From contig NC_080546.1 in assembly GCF_028640845.1 (NCBI RefSeq), positions 84,894,757-84,958,756 on the forward strand: 64,000 bases of DNA, written 5' to 3'. Under the pieces are notes generated by a model. That model was not told the DNA's origin. It was given only the letters and a program-made list of their open reading frames with translations, and made no database searches. This DNA comes from Ahaetulla prasina. Its lineage: Eukaryota > Chordata > Lepidosauria > Squamata > Colubridae. Made by a program: the position numbers and the translations under genes. Positions 52,097 through 63,965 of the stretch are shown here, in pieces; the first letter of the stretch is position 1, and every line of letters starts with the position of its first letter.

Positions 52097-52680
52097 ATTT
52101 TATTGGCCAAGTGTGATTGGACACACAAGGAATTTGTCTTGGTGCATAGGCTCTCAGTGTACATAAAAGAAAAGATATGTTCATCAAGGTACAACATTTA
52201 CAACACAATTGATGGTCAATATATCAATATAAATCATAAGGATTGCCAGCAACAAAGTTACAGTCATACAGTCATAAGTGGAAAGAGATTGGCGATGGGA
52301 ACAATGAGAAGATTGATAGTAGTGCAGATTTGGTAAATAGTTTGTCAATGTTGAGGGAATTATTTGTTTAGCAGAGTGATGGCCTTCGGGAAAACACTGT
52401 TCTTGTGTCTAGTTGTTCTGTTGTGCGGTGCTCTATAGCGTCGTTTTGAGGGTAGGAGTTGAAACAGTTTATGTCCTGGATGTGAGGGATCTGTAAATAT
52501 ATTCATGGCCCGCTTCTTGATTCGTGCAGTATACAGGTCCTCAATGGAAGGCAGGTTGGTAGCAATTATTTTTTTCTGCAGTTCTAATTATCCTCTGAAG
52601 TCTGTGTCTTTCTTGTTGGGTTGAAGAACCGAACCAGACAGTTATAGAGTGCAAATGACAGACTCAATAATTCCTCTGTA
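52097..52680 (-). mobile_element. LINE-B fragment
   Basis: Minus strand: complete 3' UTR and RT tail with frameshifts (an extra A in the EKIIATN block near 52570). Confidence 0.9.
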
Positions 52681-52699
52681 TATGATAAACATTGATAAT

Positions 52700-52748
52700 A
52701 ATAAAACCCCCAACCAACCAACCAACCAACCAACCAACCAACCAACCA
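52700..52748. repeat. (AACC)n microsatellite
   Basis: About 11 ACCA units. Confidence 0.95.
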
Positions 52749-53508
52749 ACAAATAAATAAAGTACTAGGAAGAAATACATAAAAAGTTTCTCAAAATCCA
52801 AAAAAATAGCATTTGAACTGAAATCAGTAATATCCTTTCATGCATAGTTCTACTTAAGTGAAAGAGAGAGAAGAGTTACTATATTCTCACACTTCATAAC
52901 GAGTTTATAATTTCTTTCAAAATGTAGAGACAATTCTCATTGAGAGCATTCTTTTTATTGAAAAAAAACAAGGAAACTGGTGTTTATTGGTGGGTGGGCC
53001 CGGGAAGTACAGCAAAAAGTATACTATTTGCAAAGTGAAAAGAGAATGGGAGTCCATTGTTCTCCGATCAATAGCTTTTATTCCTTCTCCCATTCTTCTT
53101 CTTCTTGTAATTGTGGCACTTTGTTTTATGCATATTATTAAACACACAAATGTCTCTCCAACCATTATAAAATCCAAAGACTCATTATGTTCCTGACATT
53201 GTTACCAGCATGAAAGAATTACGCAGAGGTGGAATGGTCATGTAGAGAGAGAATGCGTTTTGATTGAATCAGACCATAAATATATGACGGAAGAGTGAAC
53301 AAGAGGAAGTTTTGCAAGGATGAAAAAGCAGCACACACAAAATAAAAAAAAAGAGAGAGAGAGAGAGAAGAAGAGCTGAGAAGTTTAAAAGATGGAGCAC
53401 GATGTATCGAGTGATGTATCAACCTTATAGAGGAAAGCATAGTTTCAAAGATTGAAACGACAGACAGAAAGATCTATTTTGTTTTCTTTTTTAATTGTAT
53501 TTATATAT
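52749..53508. other. Unassigned stretch
   Basis: Short (GA)n at 53353-53368; otherwise nothing recognised. Confidence 0.4.
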
Positions 53509-53990
53509 TTGTTTCCCTTTCATGGATCACTGCCTTGTCGTGGTGAAAGGGCTTGCACAGTGCAATGAAGCTATGAGCTATGCGGTGCAGGGCCATAAGG
53601 AAGGCTGTGTGCCAAAGAATTGAGGCCTTTGAACTCTGATGCTGGAGAAGACTCCTGCGCGTCCCTTGGACTGCAAGGCGATCAAACCGGTCAGTCCTAG
53701 AGAAGATCAATCCTGACTGCTCTTTAGAAGGCCAGATCCTGAAAATGAAACTCAAATACTTTGGCCACCTAATGAGAAGGAAGGACTCACTGGAGAAGAG
53801 CCTAATGCTGGGAACGATTGAGGGCAAAAGAAGAAGGGGACGACAGAGAATGAGGTAGCTGGATAGAGTCACTGAAGCAATTGGCATGAGCTCTAATGGA
53901 CTCCAGGGGATGGTAGAGGACAGGAAGGCCTGGAGGAATGTTGTCCATGGGGTCGCGATGGGTCAGACACAACTTCGCAACTAACAACAA
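53509..53990 (+). mobile_element. Bov-B LINE 3' end with internal deletion
   Basis: ATCACTGCCTTGTCGTGGTG and CTATGAGCTATGCGGTGCAG are joined to the RIEAFEL C-terminal block, so upstream sequence is fused by deletion. It ends ACTTCGCAACTAACAAC. GGTCGCGATGGGTCAGACAC is well preserved. Confidence 0.92.
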
Positions 53991-54004
53991 AATGTATTTG
54001 TTTG

Positions 54005-54240
54005 TTTGTTTGAATCCCACCTTTAGTAATTTTGCAAATAATTCAAGGCAGTGAACATATCCAACATACCTTCCTCCTTCTATTTTCCCCACAACAACAA
54101 CAACCCTGTGAGGTGGTTTGGGCAGGGAAAGAGTGACTTGTCCAAATTCACCCAACTGCCTTTCATAGATAAAGCAGGACTTGAACTCAGAGTCTTCCAC
54201 TTTCTAGTCTGGTGCCTTAACCACAAGCCAAAACTGATGC
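54005..54240 (-). mobile_element. MIR/CORE-like SINE
   Basis: CCCTGTGAGGTGGTTTGGGC, GTCCAAATTCACCCAACTGC and GGACTTGAACTCAGAGTC (box B-like, complement) then GGTGCCTTAACCACAAG (box A-like). Confidence 0.7.
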
Positions 54241-54342
54241 TCAATGGCATTGGCATGCACTAGAGATGTAGCTGAATTTCATTTTTTTCCCCTCATGGCT
54301 TAATTGGATTATTTATTTGTTTTCATTTTTTTCCTATGCTTT

Positions 54343-54420
54343 GAATAGAATAGAATAGAATAGAATAGAATAGAATAGAATAGAATAGAATAGAATAGAA
54401 TAGAATAGAATAGAATAGAA
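54343..54420. repeat. (GAATA)n microsatellite
   Basis: About 15 units at the 3' end of the minus-strand LINE-B. Confidence 0.97.
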
Positions 54421-54762
54421 TTTTTTATTGGCCAAGTGTGATTGGACACACAAGGAATTTGTCTTGGTGCCTATGCTCTCAATGTACGTAAAAGAAAAGA
54501 TACGTTCATCAAGATACAACATCTACAACACAAATGATGGTCAATATATCAATATAAATCATAAGGATTGCCAGCAACAAAGTTACAGTCATACAGTCAT
54601 AAGTGGAAAGAGATTGGTGATGGGAACGATGAGAAGATTAATAGTAGTGCAGATTTAGTAAATAGTTTGACAGTGTTGAAGGAATTATTTGTTTAGCAGA
54701 GTGATGGCCTTCGGGAAAAAAACTGTTCTTGTGTCTAGTTGTTCTGGTGTGCAGTGCTCTAT
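54421..54762 (-). mobile_element. LINE-B 3' UTR and RT end
   Basis: The same 3' UTR as at 52097, cut at GTGCAGTGCTCTAT. Confidence 0.9.
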
Positions 54763-54943
54763 CTCCAAAAGGAATAACATATGGAATATGTGATGGGCTA
54801 TCTGCTAAAGAAAAGCAAGGCTATGGTATACACAGAAAAGACAACCAGGAAACCTGGATTTGTGGAGTCTGTCTGGCAAGAACAAAGATTGTTTATTCAC
54901 AGAGAAGATGCATATATAAGACTTGTACTATTCTAGGCCAGGG
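54763..54943. other. Unassigned stretch
   Basis: GATTGTTTATTCACAGAG and GCATATATAAGACTTGTAC hint at an LTR but no ends are visible. Confidence 0.3.
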
Positions 54944-55629
54944 CAGTGGTGGATTTCAAAAAATTTCCACTACCGGTTCAGTGGGCGTGGCTACGTTAGG
55001 GGCCATGTGACTGAGTGGGCGTGGCCAACTTGACATCACTCATAACCACATCCACTCAATCACATGACCCCCCCCACCTAGCCACGCCCACAGAAAATAG
55101 TAGGAATTTTTGGGGGAATTTCCACCTATCTACCCCCACCCTCCCTTTGCCAGTTTCCCCTCCTTTAGCGGCCCCAGCCCTAGACCCCACCTCTTTGTTC
55201 AGGCTTCTTACTTTCCATGGCGGCTGGTCCAGAGTCCAGAAGGCAAGCTGACCAGAGTTTTCGTTGGCCCCCAGCCAGCTGCCGCTGCTGGAAAGCGCCT
55301 AGCAAAGAAGCCTCCCAGCCACCGCCTCTTTGAGAGCCACTTTGCGGGTGCGGTGGCTGGCCGTAGGCAGCCGAAAAGTACCAGTGGTTGCAGAAAAAGC
55401 TCCTGCCATCGCTGCCATGTTCTTCACCCGTTGGACTTGCAAGGCAATGGGATGCGCGTGCGCGAAGAAGATGATGGCGACAAACATGGCAGGCGGGATG
55501 AGTGAGTGGCAACTGGGGGACTGGTTTGCGGGTGTGCCAGCTGGACTTTGCTACCGGTTCGGCGACCTTGGCCAAATTTCCGCCAACAGTTCACATGAAC
55601 CGGTGCAAACCGGCTGAATACCACCTCTG
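54944..55629. mobile_element. hAT-type element with GC-rich interior
   Basis: Ends CAGTGGTGGATTTCAAAAA and CTGAATACCACCTCTG; CACTACCGGTTCAGTGGGCG next to the left end. The flanking octamers (GGCCAGGG, TAACAGAG) do not match. 55190-55520 is CpG-rich with four open frames that I attribute to composition. Confidence 0.75.
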
Positions 55630-56409
55630 TAACAGAGCGACACCACACAGAGTGGTTCACCACAATACAGTCTAAAACTCAGATATTATGTTAGGAAGAG
55701 ACCCTTGCAATCACCAAGATACTCCTGATCCTTTGGCAGATATCATGCTGTAATAAAAGGGACTGTCCTATATTCCTGCCTTGTATCTTTTTTTTTTTTA
55801 TTATTATTATTATTTCCAAGTCAGGGTCAGGCAAATAAGCTACTTATACTGAATTCAATCCTCTTCTCCTTATTATCAGTCAAGGTCAAACAAAATGCTG
55901 GCGTCACAGAGTGCAGAGTTGGATGAGTGGATTTTAAGCATCTTCTTTTTTTAACCCCAAACCTCCAACGTATCCTTATAGAAGCCTCACAAAAGACTTC
56001 CAAATAAACATGACAGCATTTCGGCCTAAATATTTATGAAGGCTTGAGCGAGTTCATCTGAAAATTGCTTTGTTTTGTGTGTGTTTTAATAGAGCTCTGT
56101 TGTCTAAAGATTTATGAACTAGATGTGTGATCCCTAAAGACCTCATATTCGATTTTGAACTATGCTGTCATTTAGTGAGCACAGATAAATCTTGTCTGAT
56201 TTATTAGCCGTGATGGAATTATTCATTTCTAGTCATAGCAAAAAGCATTCCATTCTGAGTTTAGCGTTATGAATCAAATACATATGCAGCCCAATACGTC
56301 CTTAAAGAGACATTGAGCTCCATAATGCAGAACAATAGCTTCTAAATATGAGTATTTGCTTCCTTTTGTCGTCTTCGATATAGTAGTTTTTCACTAATAT
56401 TCAGAGACA
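55630..56409. other. Unassigned, low-repeat stretch
   Basis: An ATT patch near 55790-55815, then about 550 bp of AT-rich, apparently unique sequence (for example TTATTAGCCGTGATGGAATT). Confidence 0.35.
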
Positions 56410-56424
56410 CTTAAAGGCACCATA

Positions 56425-56775
56425 AAAGGTAAAGGTTCCCCTTGCACATACGTGCTAGTTGTTGCCGACTCCAGGGGGCGGTGCTCATCTCCATTTCAAA
56501 GCCAAAGAGCCAGCACAAAGTCGTCTCCGTGGTCATGTGGCCGACATGACTCAACATTAAAGGCGCACGGAACGCTGTTACCTTCCCACCAAAGGTGGTC
56601 CCTATTTTTTCTACTTGCATTTTTACGTGCTTTCGAAACTGCTAGGTTGGCAGAAACTGGGACAAGTAACGGGAGCTCACCCCGTTACATGTCAGCACTA
56701 GGGATTCAAACCGCTGAGCTGCCGACCTTTCGATCGACAAGCTCAACGTCCTAGCCCCTGAGCCACCGCGTCCTC
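56425..56775 (-). mobile_element. Sauria SINE, full length
   Basis: GGTAAAGGTTCCCCTTGCAC to GGCTCAGGGGCTAGGACG (minus head). The flanks CTTAAAGGCACCATA and CTTAAGGACACCATA are an imperfect 15-bp duplication. Confidence 0.93.
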
Positions 56776-56790
56776 CTTAAGGACACCATA

Positions 56791-57187
56791 GTTCCTCTCT
56801 AATTTTAGGTCTCAAATTTAGCACAAATGTTTCGCTTTTGATTCTCATCTAGGCCTGACATCTCCAGTTCATCGTGCACCTTGTAGATGAAATGCTTTCC
56901 TCCATATTACAACAGACAACCCAAACTTGTCGAGTGAGTAATAAGATTATGCATGATATTGCTGTCCACAACAACAGTATATTAGGCATCTTGGCACAGT
57001 GAGTCTATTCAGAACCCCAAACTTCCCAGCAGCTTCGACAAGAAAGAAGGAAATCTGAAGGTTAATAAAGCCACATCAAGATCCTGCCCCAAAGCAGAAC
57101 CGAGCAGGAATCGAAGCTACACAAAAATGAACAAATCACTTAAATAGGAGTCATCCGTGTGCAACAGCAACCAAAAAAAAAAAAAAT
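56791..57187. other. Unassigned stretch
   Basis: No recognised element before an A-run at 57173-57187. Confidence 0.4.
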
Positions 57188-57335
57188 CCAATGCACTCCA
57201 AGGATTCATTAAGAGAGGGGCAGAATCAAGATCATATGAAGTACCAGCACCGCTTTACAAAGCCTTAATAAGGCCAAAGTTGGAATAGTGCATCCAGTTT
57301 TGGTCACCATGTTATAAAAAAAGATATTGATGTGG
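57188..57335 (+). mobile_element. Older CR1, part 1 of 2
   Basis: Block GGGGCAGAATCAAGATC to AAAAAAAGATATTGA, cut by a younger CR1. Confidence 0.85.
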
Positions 57336-57806
57336 AGACTCTAAAAAGAGCGCAGAGAAGAGCAACAAAGATGATTAGGGGACTGGAGGCTAAAACATAT
57401 GAAGAACGGTTGCAGGAACTGGGTATGTCTAGTTTAATGAAAAGAAGGACTAGGGGAGACATGATAGCAGTGTTCTAATATCTCAGGGGCTGCCACAAAG
57501 AAGAGGGAGTCAAGCTATTCTCCAAAGCACCTGAGGGCAGGACAAGAAGCAACGGGTGGAAACTAATCAAGGAGAGAAGCAACTTAGAACTAAGGAGAAA
57601 TTTCCTGACAGATGGAACAATTAATCAGTGGAACGACTTGCCTCCAGAAGTTGTGAATGCACCAACACTGGAAGTTTTTAAGATGATATTGGATAACCAT
57701 TTGTCTGAAATGGTGTAGGGTTTCCTGCCTAAGCAGGGGGTTGGACTAAAAGACCTCCAAGGTCCCTTCCAACTCTGTTATTCTATTCTATTCTATTCTA
57801 TTCTAT
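57336..57806 (+). mobile_element. Younger CR1 inserted in older CR1, (TTCTA)n tail
   Basis: TGGAGACTCTAAAAAGAGCG to CTTCCAACTCTGTTATTC, then five TTCTA units. TATTGA is repeated at both joints. Confidence 0.85.
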
Positions 57807-58262
57807 TGAGACTTTGAAAAAAAAATGCAGAGAAGAGCAACAAAAATGATTAGGGAACTGGAGGCTAAAATATATGAAGAACAATTGCAGGAATTGGCTA
57901 TGTCTAGTCTAGTGAAAAGAAGGACCGAGGGAGACATGATAACAGTGTTCCAATATCTGAAGGGTTGCCACAAAGAAGAGGGGGTCAACCTATTTTCCAA
58001 AACACCTGAAGGCAAAACAAGAAGCCACAAATGGAAACGAATCAAAGTTAAATCCAACTTAGAACTAAGGAGAAGTTCCCGACAGTGAGGACAATTAATA
58101 AGTGGAGTGTCTTGCCTTCAGAAGTGGTGGGTGCTCCAGCACTGGAGGCTTTTAAGATGACACTGGACAGCCACCTGTCTGAAATTGTATAGAGTTTTCT
58201 CCTTGAGCAGGGGGTTGAATTAGAAGATTTCCAGAGTCTCTTCTAACTCTGTTATTCTATGT
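57807..58262 (+). mobile_element. Older CR1, part 2 of 2
   Basis: GAGACTTTGAAAAAAAAATG continues the older copy. Frame 57825-58088: [38 protein letters not shown]. It ends GATTTCCAGAGTCTCTTC, more diverged than the insert. Confidence 0.88.
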
Positions 58263-58287
58263 TCTCAATTGAATACTTATTTAATAT

Positions 58288-59105
58288 ATATAACAACAGA
58301 GTTGGAAGGAACCTTGGAGGTCTTCTAGTCCAGCCCCCTGCTTAGGCAAGAAACCCTACCCCACTTCAGACAAACGGTTATCCAACATCTTCTTAAAAAC
58401 TTCCAGTGTTGGAGCATTCACAACTTCTGCAGGCAAGTCATTCTACTTATTAATTGTTCTAACTGTCAGGAAATTTCTCCTTAGTTCTAAGTTGCTTCTC
58501 TCCTTGATTAGTTTCCACCCATTGCTTCTTGTTCTACCCTCAGGTGCTTTGGAGAATAGCCTGACTCCCTCTTCTTTGTGGCAACCCCTGAGATTTGGAA
58601 GACTGCTACCATGTCTCCCCTAATCCTTTTTTTCATTAAACTAGACATACCCAGTTCCTGCAACCGTTCTTCATATGTTTTAGTCTCCAGTCCCCTAATC
58701 ATCTTGATTGCTCTTCTCTGCACTCTTTCTAGAGTCTCAACATCTTTTTTACATCGTGGCGACCAAAACTGGATGCAATATTCCAAGTGTGGCCTTACCA
58801 AGGCATTATAAAGTGGCACTAACACTTCACGTGATCTTGATTCTATCCCTCTGTTTATGCAGCCCAGAACTGTGTTGGCTTTTTTGGCAGCTGCTGCACA
58901 CTGCTGGCTCATATCTAAATGGTTGTCCACTAGGACTCCAAGATCCCTCTCACAGGTACTACTATTGAGCAAGGTACCACATATACGGTACCTGTGCATT
59001 TTGGGGTTTTTTTTTTGCCTAAATGTAGAACCTTACTTTTTTCACGGTTGAATTTCATTTTGTTAGATAGCGCCCAATGTTCAAGTCTGTCAAGATCTTT
59101 GGACA
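58288..59105 (-). mobile_element. CR1 LINE, long 3' copy
   Basis: Minus frame 58508-58999 has 163 codons: [58 protein letters not shown] and [19 protein letters not shown], ending at a frameshift in VFQ(YL)SGVATKKR. It covers the same region as 42620-43445. Confidence 0.94.
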
Positions 59106-59132
59106 ATGACTCATGAGTAGAGCAGAAGGGAA

Positions 59133-59377
59133 CAGCGGTGGGTTTTACATATTCTTGCCACCAGTTTGCTCACTTTGTGCATGCAGGCGTCTTCCACGCA
59201 TACGCCCGGCCTTCTGCGCATGGTCTTTGCACACATCCGTGTTTTCCGTGCATGCACCTGGCCTCAAAAACATGGCTAAATAGGACAGCATGACACTGAG
59301 GCAGATGGGTGGGTCCACCCGCAGTTGCTGCTACCAGTTCATCTGAACCGGTCCGAACCAGCTAAGTACCACCTCTA
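59133..59377. mobile_element. hAT-type MITE, 6/8 TSD
   Basis: 245 bp, ends CAGCGGTGGGTTTTACAT and CTAAGTACCACCTCTA; flanks GAAGGGAA and GATAGGAA. It is the intact counterpart of 21445-22225. Confidence 0.88.
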
Positions 59378-59515
59378 GATAGGAAGCACAGCTAAATGAA
59401 TCAATTTTACTTTATTTTAAAACCACATTAACAGAACTTTGGAAGTCTGAAAGTACAGGTCTTTAAAGTATATGAAATTAGGGGAGGAGCCTATTGCCCC
59501 ACCCACATTCCTGGT
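59378..59515. other. Unassigned stretch
   Basis: No recognised element. Confidence 0.35.
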
Positions 59516-59777
59516 TTTTTTTTATTATTTGAATTTATATCCCGCCCTTCTCCGAAGACTCAGGGCGGCTTACAATGTTAAGCAATAGTCTTAATCCCTT
59601 GTATATTATATACAAAGTCAACTTATTGCCCCCAACAATCTGGGTCCTCATTTTACCTACTTTATAAAGGATGGAAGGCTGAGTCAACCTTGGGCCTGGT
59701 GGGACTTGAACTTGCAGTAATTGCAAGCAGCTGTCTTAATAACAGACTTACTTAGTCTGTTGAGCCACCAGAGGCCC
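59516..59777 (-). mobile_element. tRNA-derived SINE with LINE-E-like 3' hairpin
   Basis: Hairpin at 59542-59568, body and tRNA head (GGGCCTCTGGTGGCTCAAC) as at 1315-1581; tail (ATTATTT). Confidence 0.88.
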
Positions 59778-60120
59778 TGTTGTGGGCTGTTGTGGGCTGA
59801 GGTGCCTTCCATCTGACAATTTGCTTCGTTGTGTCCTTTTGCTCCGTCTCCCAAAGCCTTTCCACATACCATTATAGGATCTAACCAGGACATGGGCTTA
59901 CCAACCAGAATACAGTACAACCAACCAACCAACCAACCAACCAAATCGGAACCAATATTACAAAATCACCCAATCATGATCAGGCAAAAACAGAGAACGA
60001 ATCAGATACCAGCCTTCAACAATTTCCCCCAATTGGAAACCAGCTTGGTTAAAACAAACCCAGCTAGAAATAAGGTCACCTTTTAAAAAGACAGAAGGCA
60101 AATCAGTCCTATTTCAGTTA
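59778..60120. other. Unassigned stretch with (AACC)n
   Basis: GGGCTGTTGT duplicated at 59775-59798, (ACCA)n at 59919-59944, the rest unassigned. Confidence 0.45.
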
Positions 60121-60128
60121 CCTTTCCC

Positions 60129-60394
60129 CTGTGGTGGGTTTCAATTATTTTACTACCGGTTCTGTGGGTGTGGCTTGGTGGGTGTGGCATGGCTTGGTGG
60201 GCGTGGCTTGGTGGGCATGGCAGGGGAAGGTTACTGTAAAATCCCCTTTTCCTTCCATTCAGCTGGGACTCAGGAGGCAGAGAATAGATGGGGGCGGGGC
60301 CAGTCAGAATTTTTACTACCGGTTCTCCGGACTACTCAGAATTTCTGCTACCGGTTCTCCAGAACTGGTCAGAACCAGCTGAAACCCACCTCTG
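60129..60394. mobile_element. hAT-type MITE, perfect TSD
   Basis: 266 bp, ends CTGTGGTGGGTTTCAATT and TGAAACCCACCTCTG; CCTTTCCC at 60121-60128 and 60395-60402. It has a triplicated GGCTTGGTGGGYGTGGC block. Confidence 0.93.
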
Positions 60395-60530
60395 CCTTTC
60401 CCATAAAGATATTGGTGAGTGTTGCTGGTGAAACATCAGGTAATTTGTTACCTAGAACATAATTACTAAACTTTGAAGCTCAGATCTGTCCATCAGATAG
60501 CCAACACCTCCTTCCATCCCTCCCTCCCTC

Positions 60531-60746
60531 TGCCATGATGACACAGAGGTTAGAATGCAGTATGGCAGGCTAACTCTGCCGACTGCCAGCAGTTCAATCC
60601 TGACCAGTTCAAGTCTGACTCAGCCTTCCAAGGTTTGTAAAATGAGGATCCAGATTGTTGGGAGCAATACGTTGGCCCTGTAAACTGCTTAGAGAGAGCT
60701 GTGAAGCATTATGAAACAGTTTATAAGTCAAAGTGCTGTTGTTATT
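60531..60746 (+). mobile_element. tRNA-derived SINE, full length
   Basis: ATGATGACACAGAGGTTAG head, CAGTTCAATCCTGACC, TGAGGATCCAGATTGTTGG, TTATAAGTCAAAGTGCTG tail. Confidence 0.87.
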
Positions 60747-61299
60747 CCTTCCTTCTCTCTCTCCTTCCCTCCCTTGAGAAAATTTCAGCTTTAATTGTGA
60801 TGTGTCCAGGTATTGCTATTTCTTTTGTTTCCTTGCATATAGCCTAATTGTCCATGTAACTCAATTAATGAAGCAGCGATGCTTAATGTTTATAATCCAT
60901 TAAATTCAGATTTTTGCAGTAGATATCTTTACAGCACTCCCGATATGGATTCTAATTTCATTGAGAGCAGACTTTTTTTCCCCCTTATCTCCTCACTAAT
61001 GGATGTCTTTGAAAGACAAGTTCTTTTCCCAGAAATATATGACCTACATCCAGAAGGGTGGGAATAACAATTTCAAAGAGAAAAATATATCTTGCCTACC
61101 TAATTCAAAAGTGCAAAAGCAAGCTCTTATGGCCACTCATATGTGAGCGTTAAAAAAAAATGCCATAAGGTATAAAATACAAGATGATAAAAAATTTGTT
61201 GAAAGGCATTCCAAAATAAATTGCAACATTCAAAATGGCTATATTGTTTATGTAAATGTGCAACAAATTTCTGATTAGTAAGAAGGTATTTTGCCTGCA
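60747..61299. other. Unassigned stretch
   Basis: No recognised element. Confidence 0.4.
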
Positions 61300-61372
61300 G
61301 CCTAGAGAAGAGACTGGCCCAAGGTCACCCATCTGGCTTTGTACCTGAGGCTGAACTACAACTCACAGTTTC
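61300..61372 (-). mobile_element. MIR/CORE-like SINE fragment
   Basis: GACTGGCCCAAGGTCACCCA and CTGAGGCTGAACTACAACTC. Confidence 0.5.
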
Positions 61373-61865
61373 CCATATCAAAGCAACTCTTGTCAACTCA
61401 CAAAGCATCCCTGGCCTGCTCTTAAGTTGCCATAGACAACGGGGATGGGAAACTGATGAAGCAGTATGGCAGCCAAAGGCAGGAGCACATTCCAGACACG
61501 ACTTTCTAAAGGCTGTCTCCCAGGGTTACCCACAGCAGCTGGAGGGGAGTGATCTCTACAACCCGCAAAATTGCTCCGTTGGCGAATGTGATTGATGGCA
61601 CACCCTGGGGGAAGGGGGAAACATGGACATGATTGGGGCCATAAATTACGTAAGGTCATAGTTGGCTTCATTTGGGAACGTGCTGACATGAAGCTCCTAA
61701 TAAGTAACTGGATTTCTTTCGAAGCTTGGCTCGAGGCTCATGATTTAATTAGGGCATCCATCGGAACCCTGACAGCTCTCTTTTGTCACGTTGGGGACAG
61801 CAGTTGGGCAGCAAGTTTTAGGAAAACTTTTATGAACAGGCATTGGCTTTCTAAGAAGGTACCTT
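61373..61865. other. Unassigned, low-repeat stretch
   Basis: Mixed-composition DNA with no transposon match (for example ATAAATTACGTAAGGTCAT). Short frames only. Confidence 0.35.
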
Positions 61866-62356
61866 AGTTTTGGTCACCACGATGTAAAAAAGATGTTGAG
61901 ACTCTAGAAAGAGTGCAGAGAAGAGCAACAAAGATGATTAGGGGACTGGAGGCTAAAACATATGAAGAATGGTTGCAGGAACTGGGTATGTCTAGTTTAA
62001 TAAAAAGAAGGACTAGGGGAGACATGACAGCAGTGTTCCAATATCTCAGGGGTTGCCACAAAGAAGAGGGAGTCGGGCTGTTCTCCAAAGCACCTGAGGG
62101 TAGAACAAGAAACAATGGGTGGAAACTGATCAAGGAAAGAAGCAACTTAGAACTAAGGAGAAATTTCCTGACAGTTAGAACAATTAATAAGTGGAACGAC
62201 TTGCCTGCAGAAGTTGTAAATGCTCCAACACTGGAAATTTTTAAGAAAATGCTAGATAACCATCTGACTGAGATGGTGTAGGGTTTCCTGCCTGGGCAAG
62301 GGGTTGGACTGGAAGGCCTCCAAGGTCCCTTCCAACTCTGTTGTTATATTATATTA
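61866..62356 (+). mobile_element. CR1 LINE 3' end
   Basis: Frame 61913-62281 open for 122 codons ([19 protein letters not shown] to FKKMLDNHLTEMV), then a 3' end with an (ATATT)n-like tail. Nearly identical to 30481-31056. Confidence 0.94.
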
Positions 62357-63111
62357 TATATTACCTAGGGAAGCTTCCTTCAACCTCTAGGTCTAGGGGA
62401 GGCTATTACATTCCTGGCATTCAGAGGAAGTGTCCCTCTTAATCAAGAAAACCAAGCCTGATGTGGCATAGTATTCAATGCGAATTATACTGTTCATTAG
62501 CAAGACTTTATTCCTGCCCAAACTGTTTTTTTTTTAAACACAAAGGGATAAATATCATTTTTTGTTCTTTCAGACTATGATTTAAAAGGTAGTCAGGGAC
62601 AACATCTCACTATGAATTGTCCCAAACCTCCTTTGTTCATGTCCTTGCTTGTCATGCCACAACATATAACTGTATGCACAGTTGTTGCTCTCTAGCCCCA
62701 TCTAGTGGCCAGAGGGACAAAATACCAAGTATATTGTTTGAAGTTGAACCAATCTATTTTACCCATCAGTCCGCACTCTCAAAGCAAATGCATGCTGGGA
62801 AGCCATTTCCTTTATCATTTGGAGAAAGCAGGAGCGCAAAGAAGAATCCATCTTAATCTGTGGCACGTGGTCATCCAAGAACAAACCCACATCCCACACA
62901 GAGAGCATCGCTGGTGAGATTTAAACTGCTTGCATTTATTCACTGTTATGTTCAGCAGTAACTCAATACTGCCTATCTTGTATTTGGTTCTCATTGTATG
63001 TATCCCTGTTTTCCCCAGTTTCACCCTATCCTGTTCTTTCAAAAAAAGCATCCAGATCTATGCACATGGTCTGTTTTATTGGAGAATAGGAGGGTTTAGC
63101 TGTATGTCGAG
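62357..63111. other. Unassigned stretch
   Basis: No recognised element or gene. Confidence 0.4.
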
Positions 63112-63507
63112 TGTCAGGGTTCCAAGTAACACCCCCAACGAAATCAAACTCCGAGGCTTGCAGTTCCCCAAAGCTAACTTTTATTGGTGATGTCATATTG
63201 GCACATCTGTGGAAAACCCAAATCTGAGATCGTCCGGGTTTTCCTCACCCAAAAGAAAGTTCAAGTCCTTGCCCACTTCTCCCATATGTCCACCACTGCT
63301 CCAATCAGTTTCTTCACGTACAGAAGACAACCTCCACATTCTTCTCTGCACAGCTGTCGCATATCACAGCCTTGAACTTCTCTGTGAAGTTTTGTTACGG
63401 CTAATTGTACTTCACTCATACAATCCCCCCTCCCAACTTCCCACGGTAGGATTGTGGCAAGCCTGGATCCTGAAGGCACCAAGGTAATATGACTTCCAGG
63501 CCTGACA
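63112..63507 (-). mobile_element. Solo LTR
   Basis: Ends TGTCAGG and CCTGACA (TG...CA). AATAAAAG on the minus strand (complement of 63178-63185) sets the orientation. Shared blocks with 15342-15723 include the CTGTGGAAAACCCAAATCTG region against its CTGGGAAAACCTGAATCTG. No clear target duplication. Confidence 0.72.
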
Positions 63508-63649
63508 CAGACTAACATGTAGTGAGGACAGATCATTGCTTGTTGACAATTTCCACTGAAACTTCAGAGAACGAGAATTACAGTGAAGTTAGTAGCTAAG
63601 ACCATCATATCCAACACCTTAAATTAATGCAGGAGTCTAGTTGAAAGTT
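63508..63649. other. Unassigned stretch
   Basis: No recognised element. Confidence 0.35.
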
Positions 63650-63965
63650 TCCTCAATTGGCTCTACAGCTTCTCCTTGAATTCATCTAATGACAAAGAAT
63701 GTATTATTTTTGCTGGCTGGTTCAACAGTTAAAACATTCAAACCACTAGGAAAGTGTTTTTCTTCGGCTTCTTTTTAAACGAAAGCTGATTTCCTATAAC
63801 TCGAGACCATTATTTTGTGTCCTACGCTCTGGAACAATAGAGACATTATTTCCACGTGAGGCCTTTTCAAGTACTTGTAGAATGCTATTATATTTCCTGC
63901 TCAAATGCTTCTTCTCAAAGTCTAAATATAACCAATTCCCTTATTCTGTTGAAAAGGACTTAATT
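63650..63965 (-). mobile_element. CR1 LINE, old subfamily
   Basis: Follows CR1 order on the minus strand (TCAAGTACTTGTAGAATGC, GAGACCATTATTTTGTGTCC and CTATTATATTTCCTGCTC) with many substitutions. Confidence 0.6.

Noticed and set aside
55110..55663. Gene start at a CpG island
   Set aside because: The region lies between hAT terminal repeats and the open frames on both strands follow from GC content; kept only as a low-level finding.
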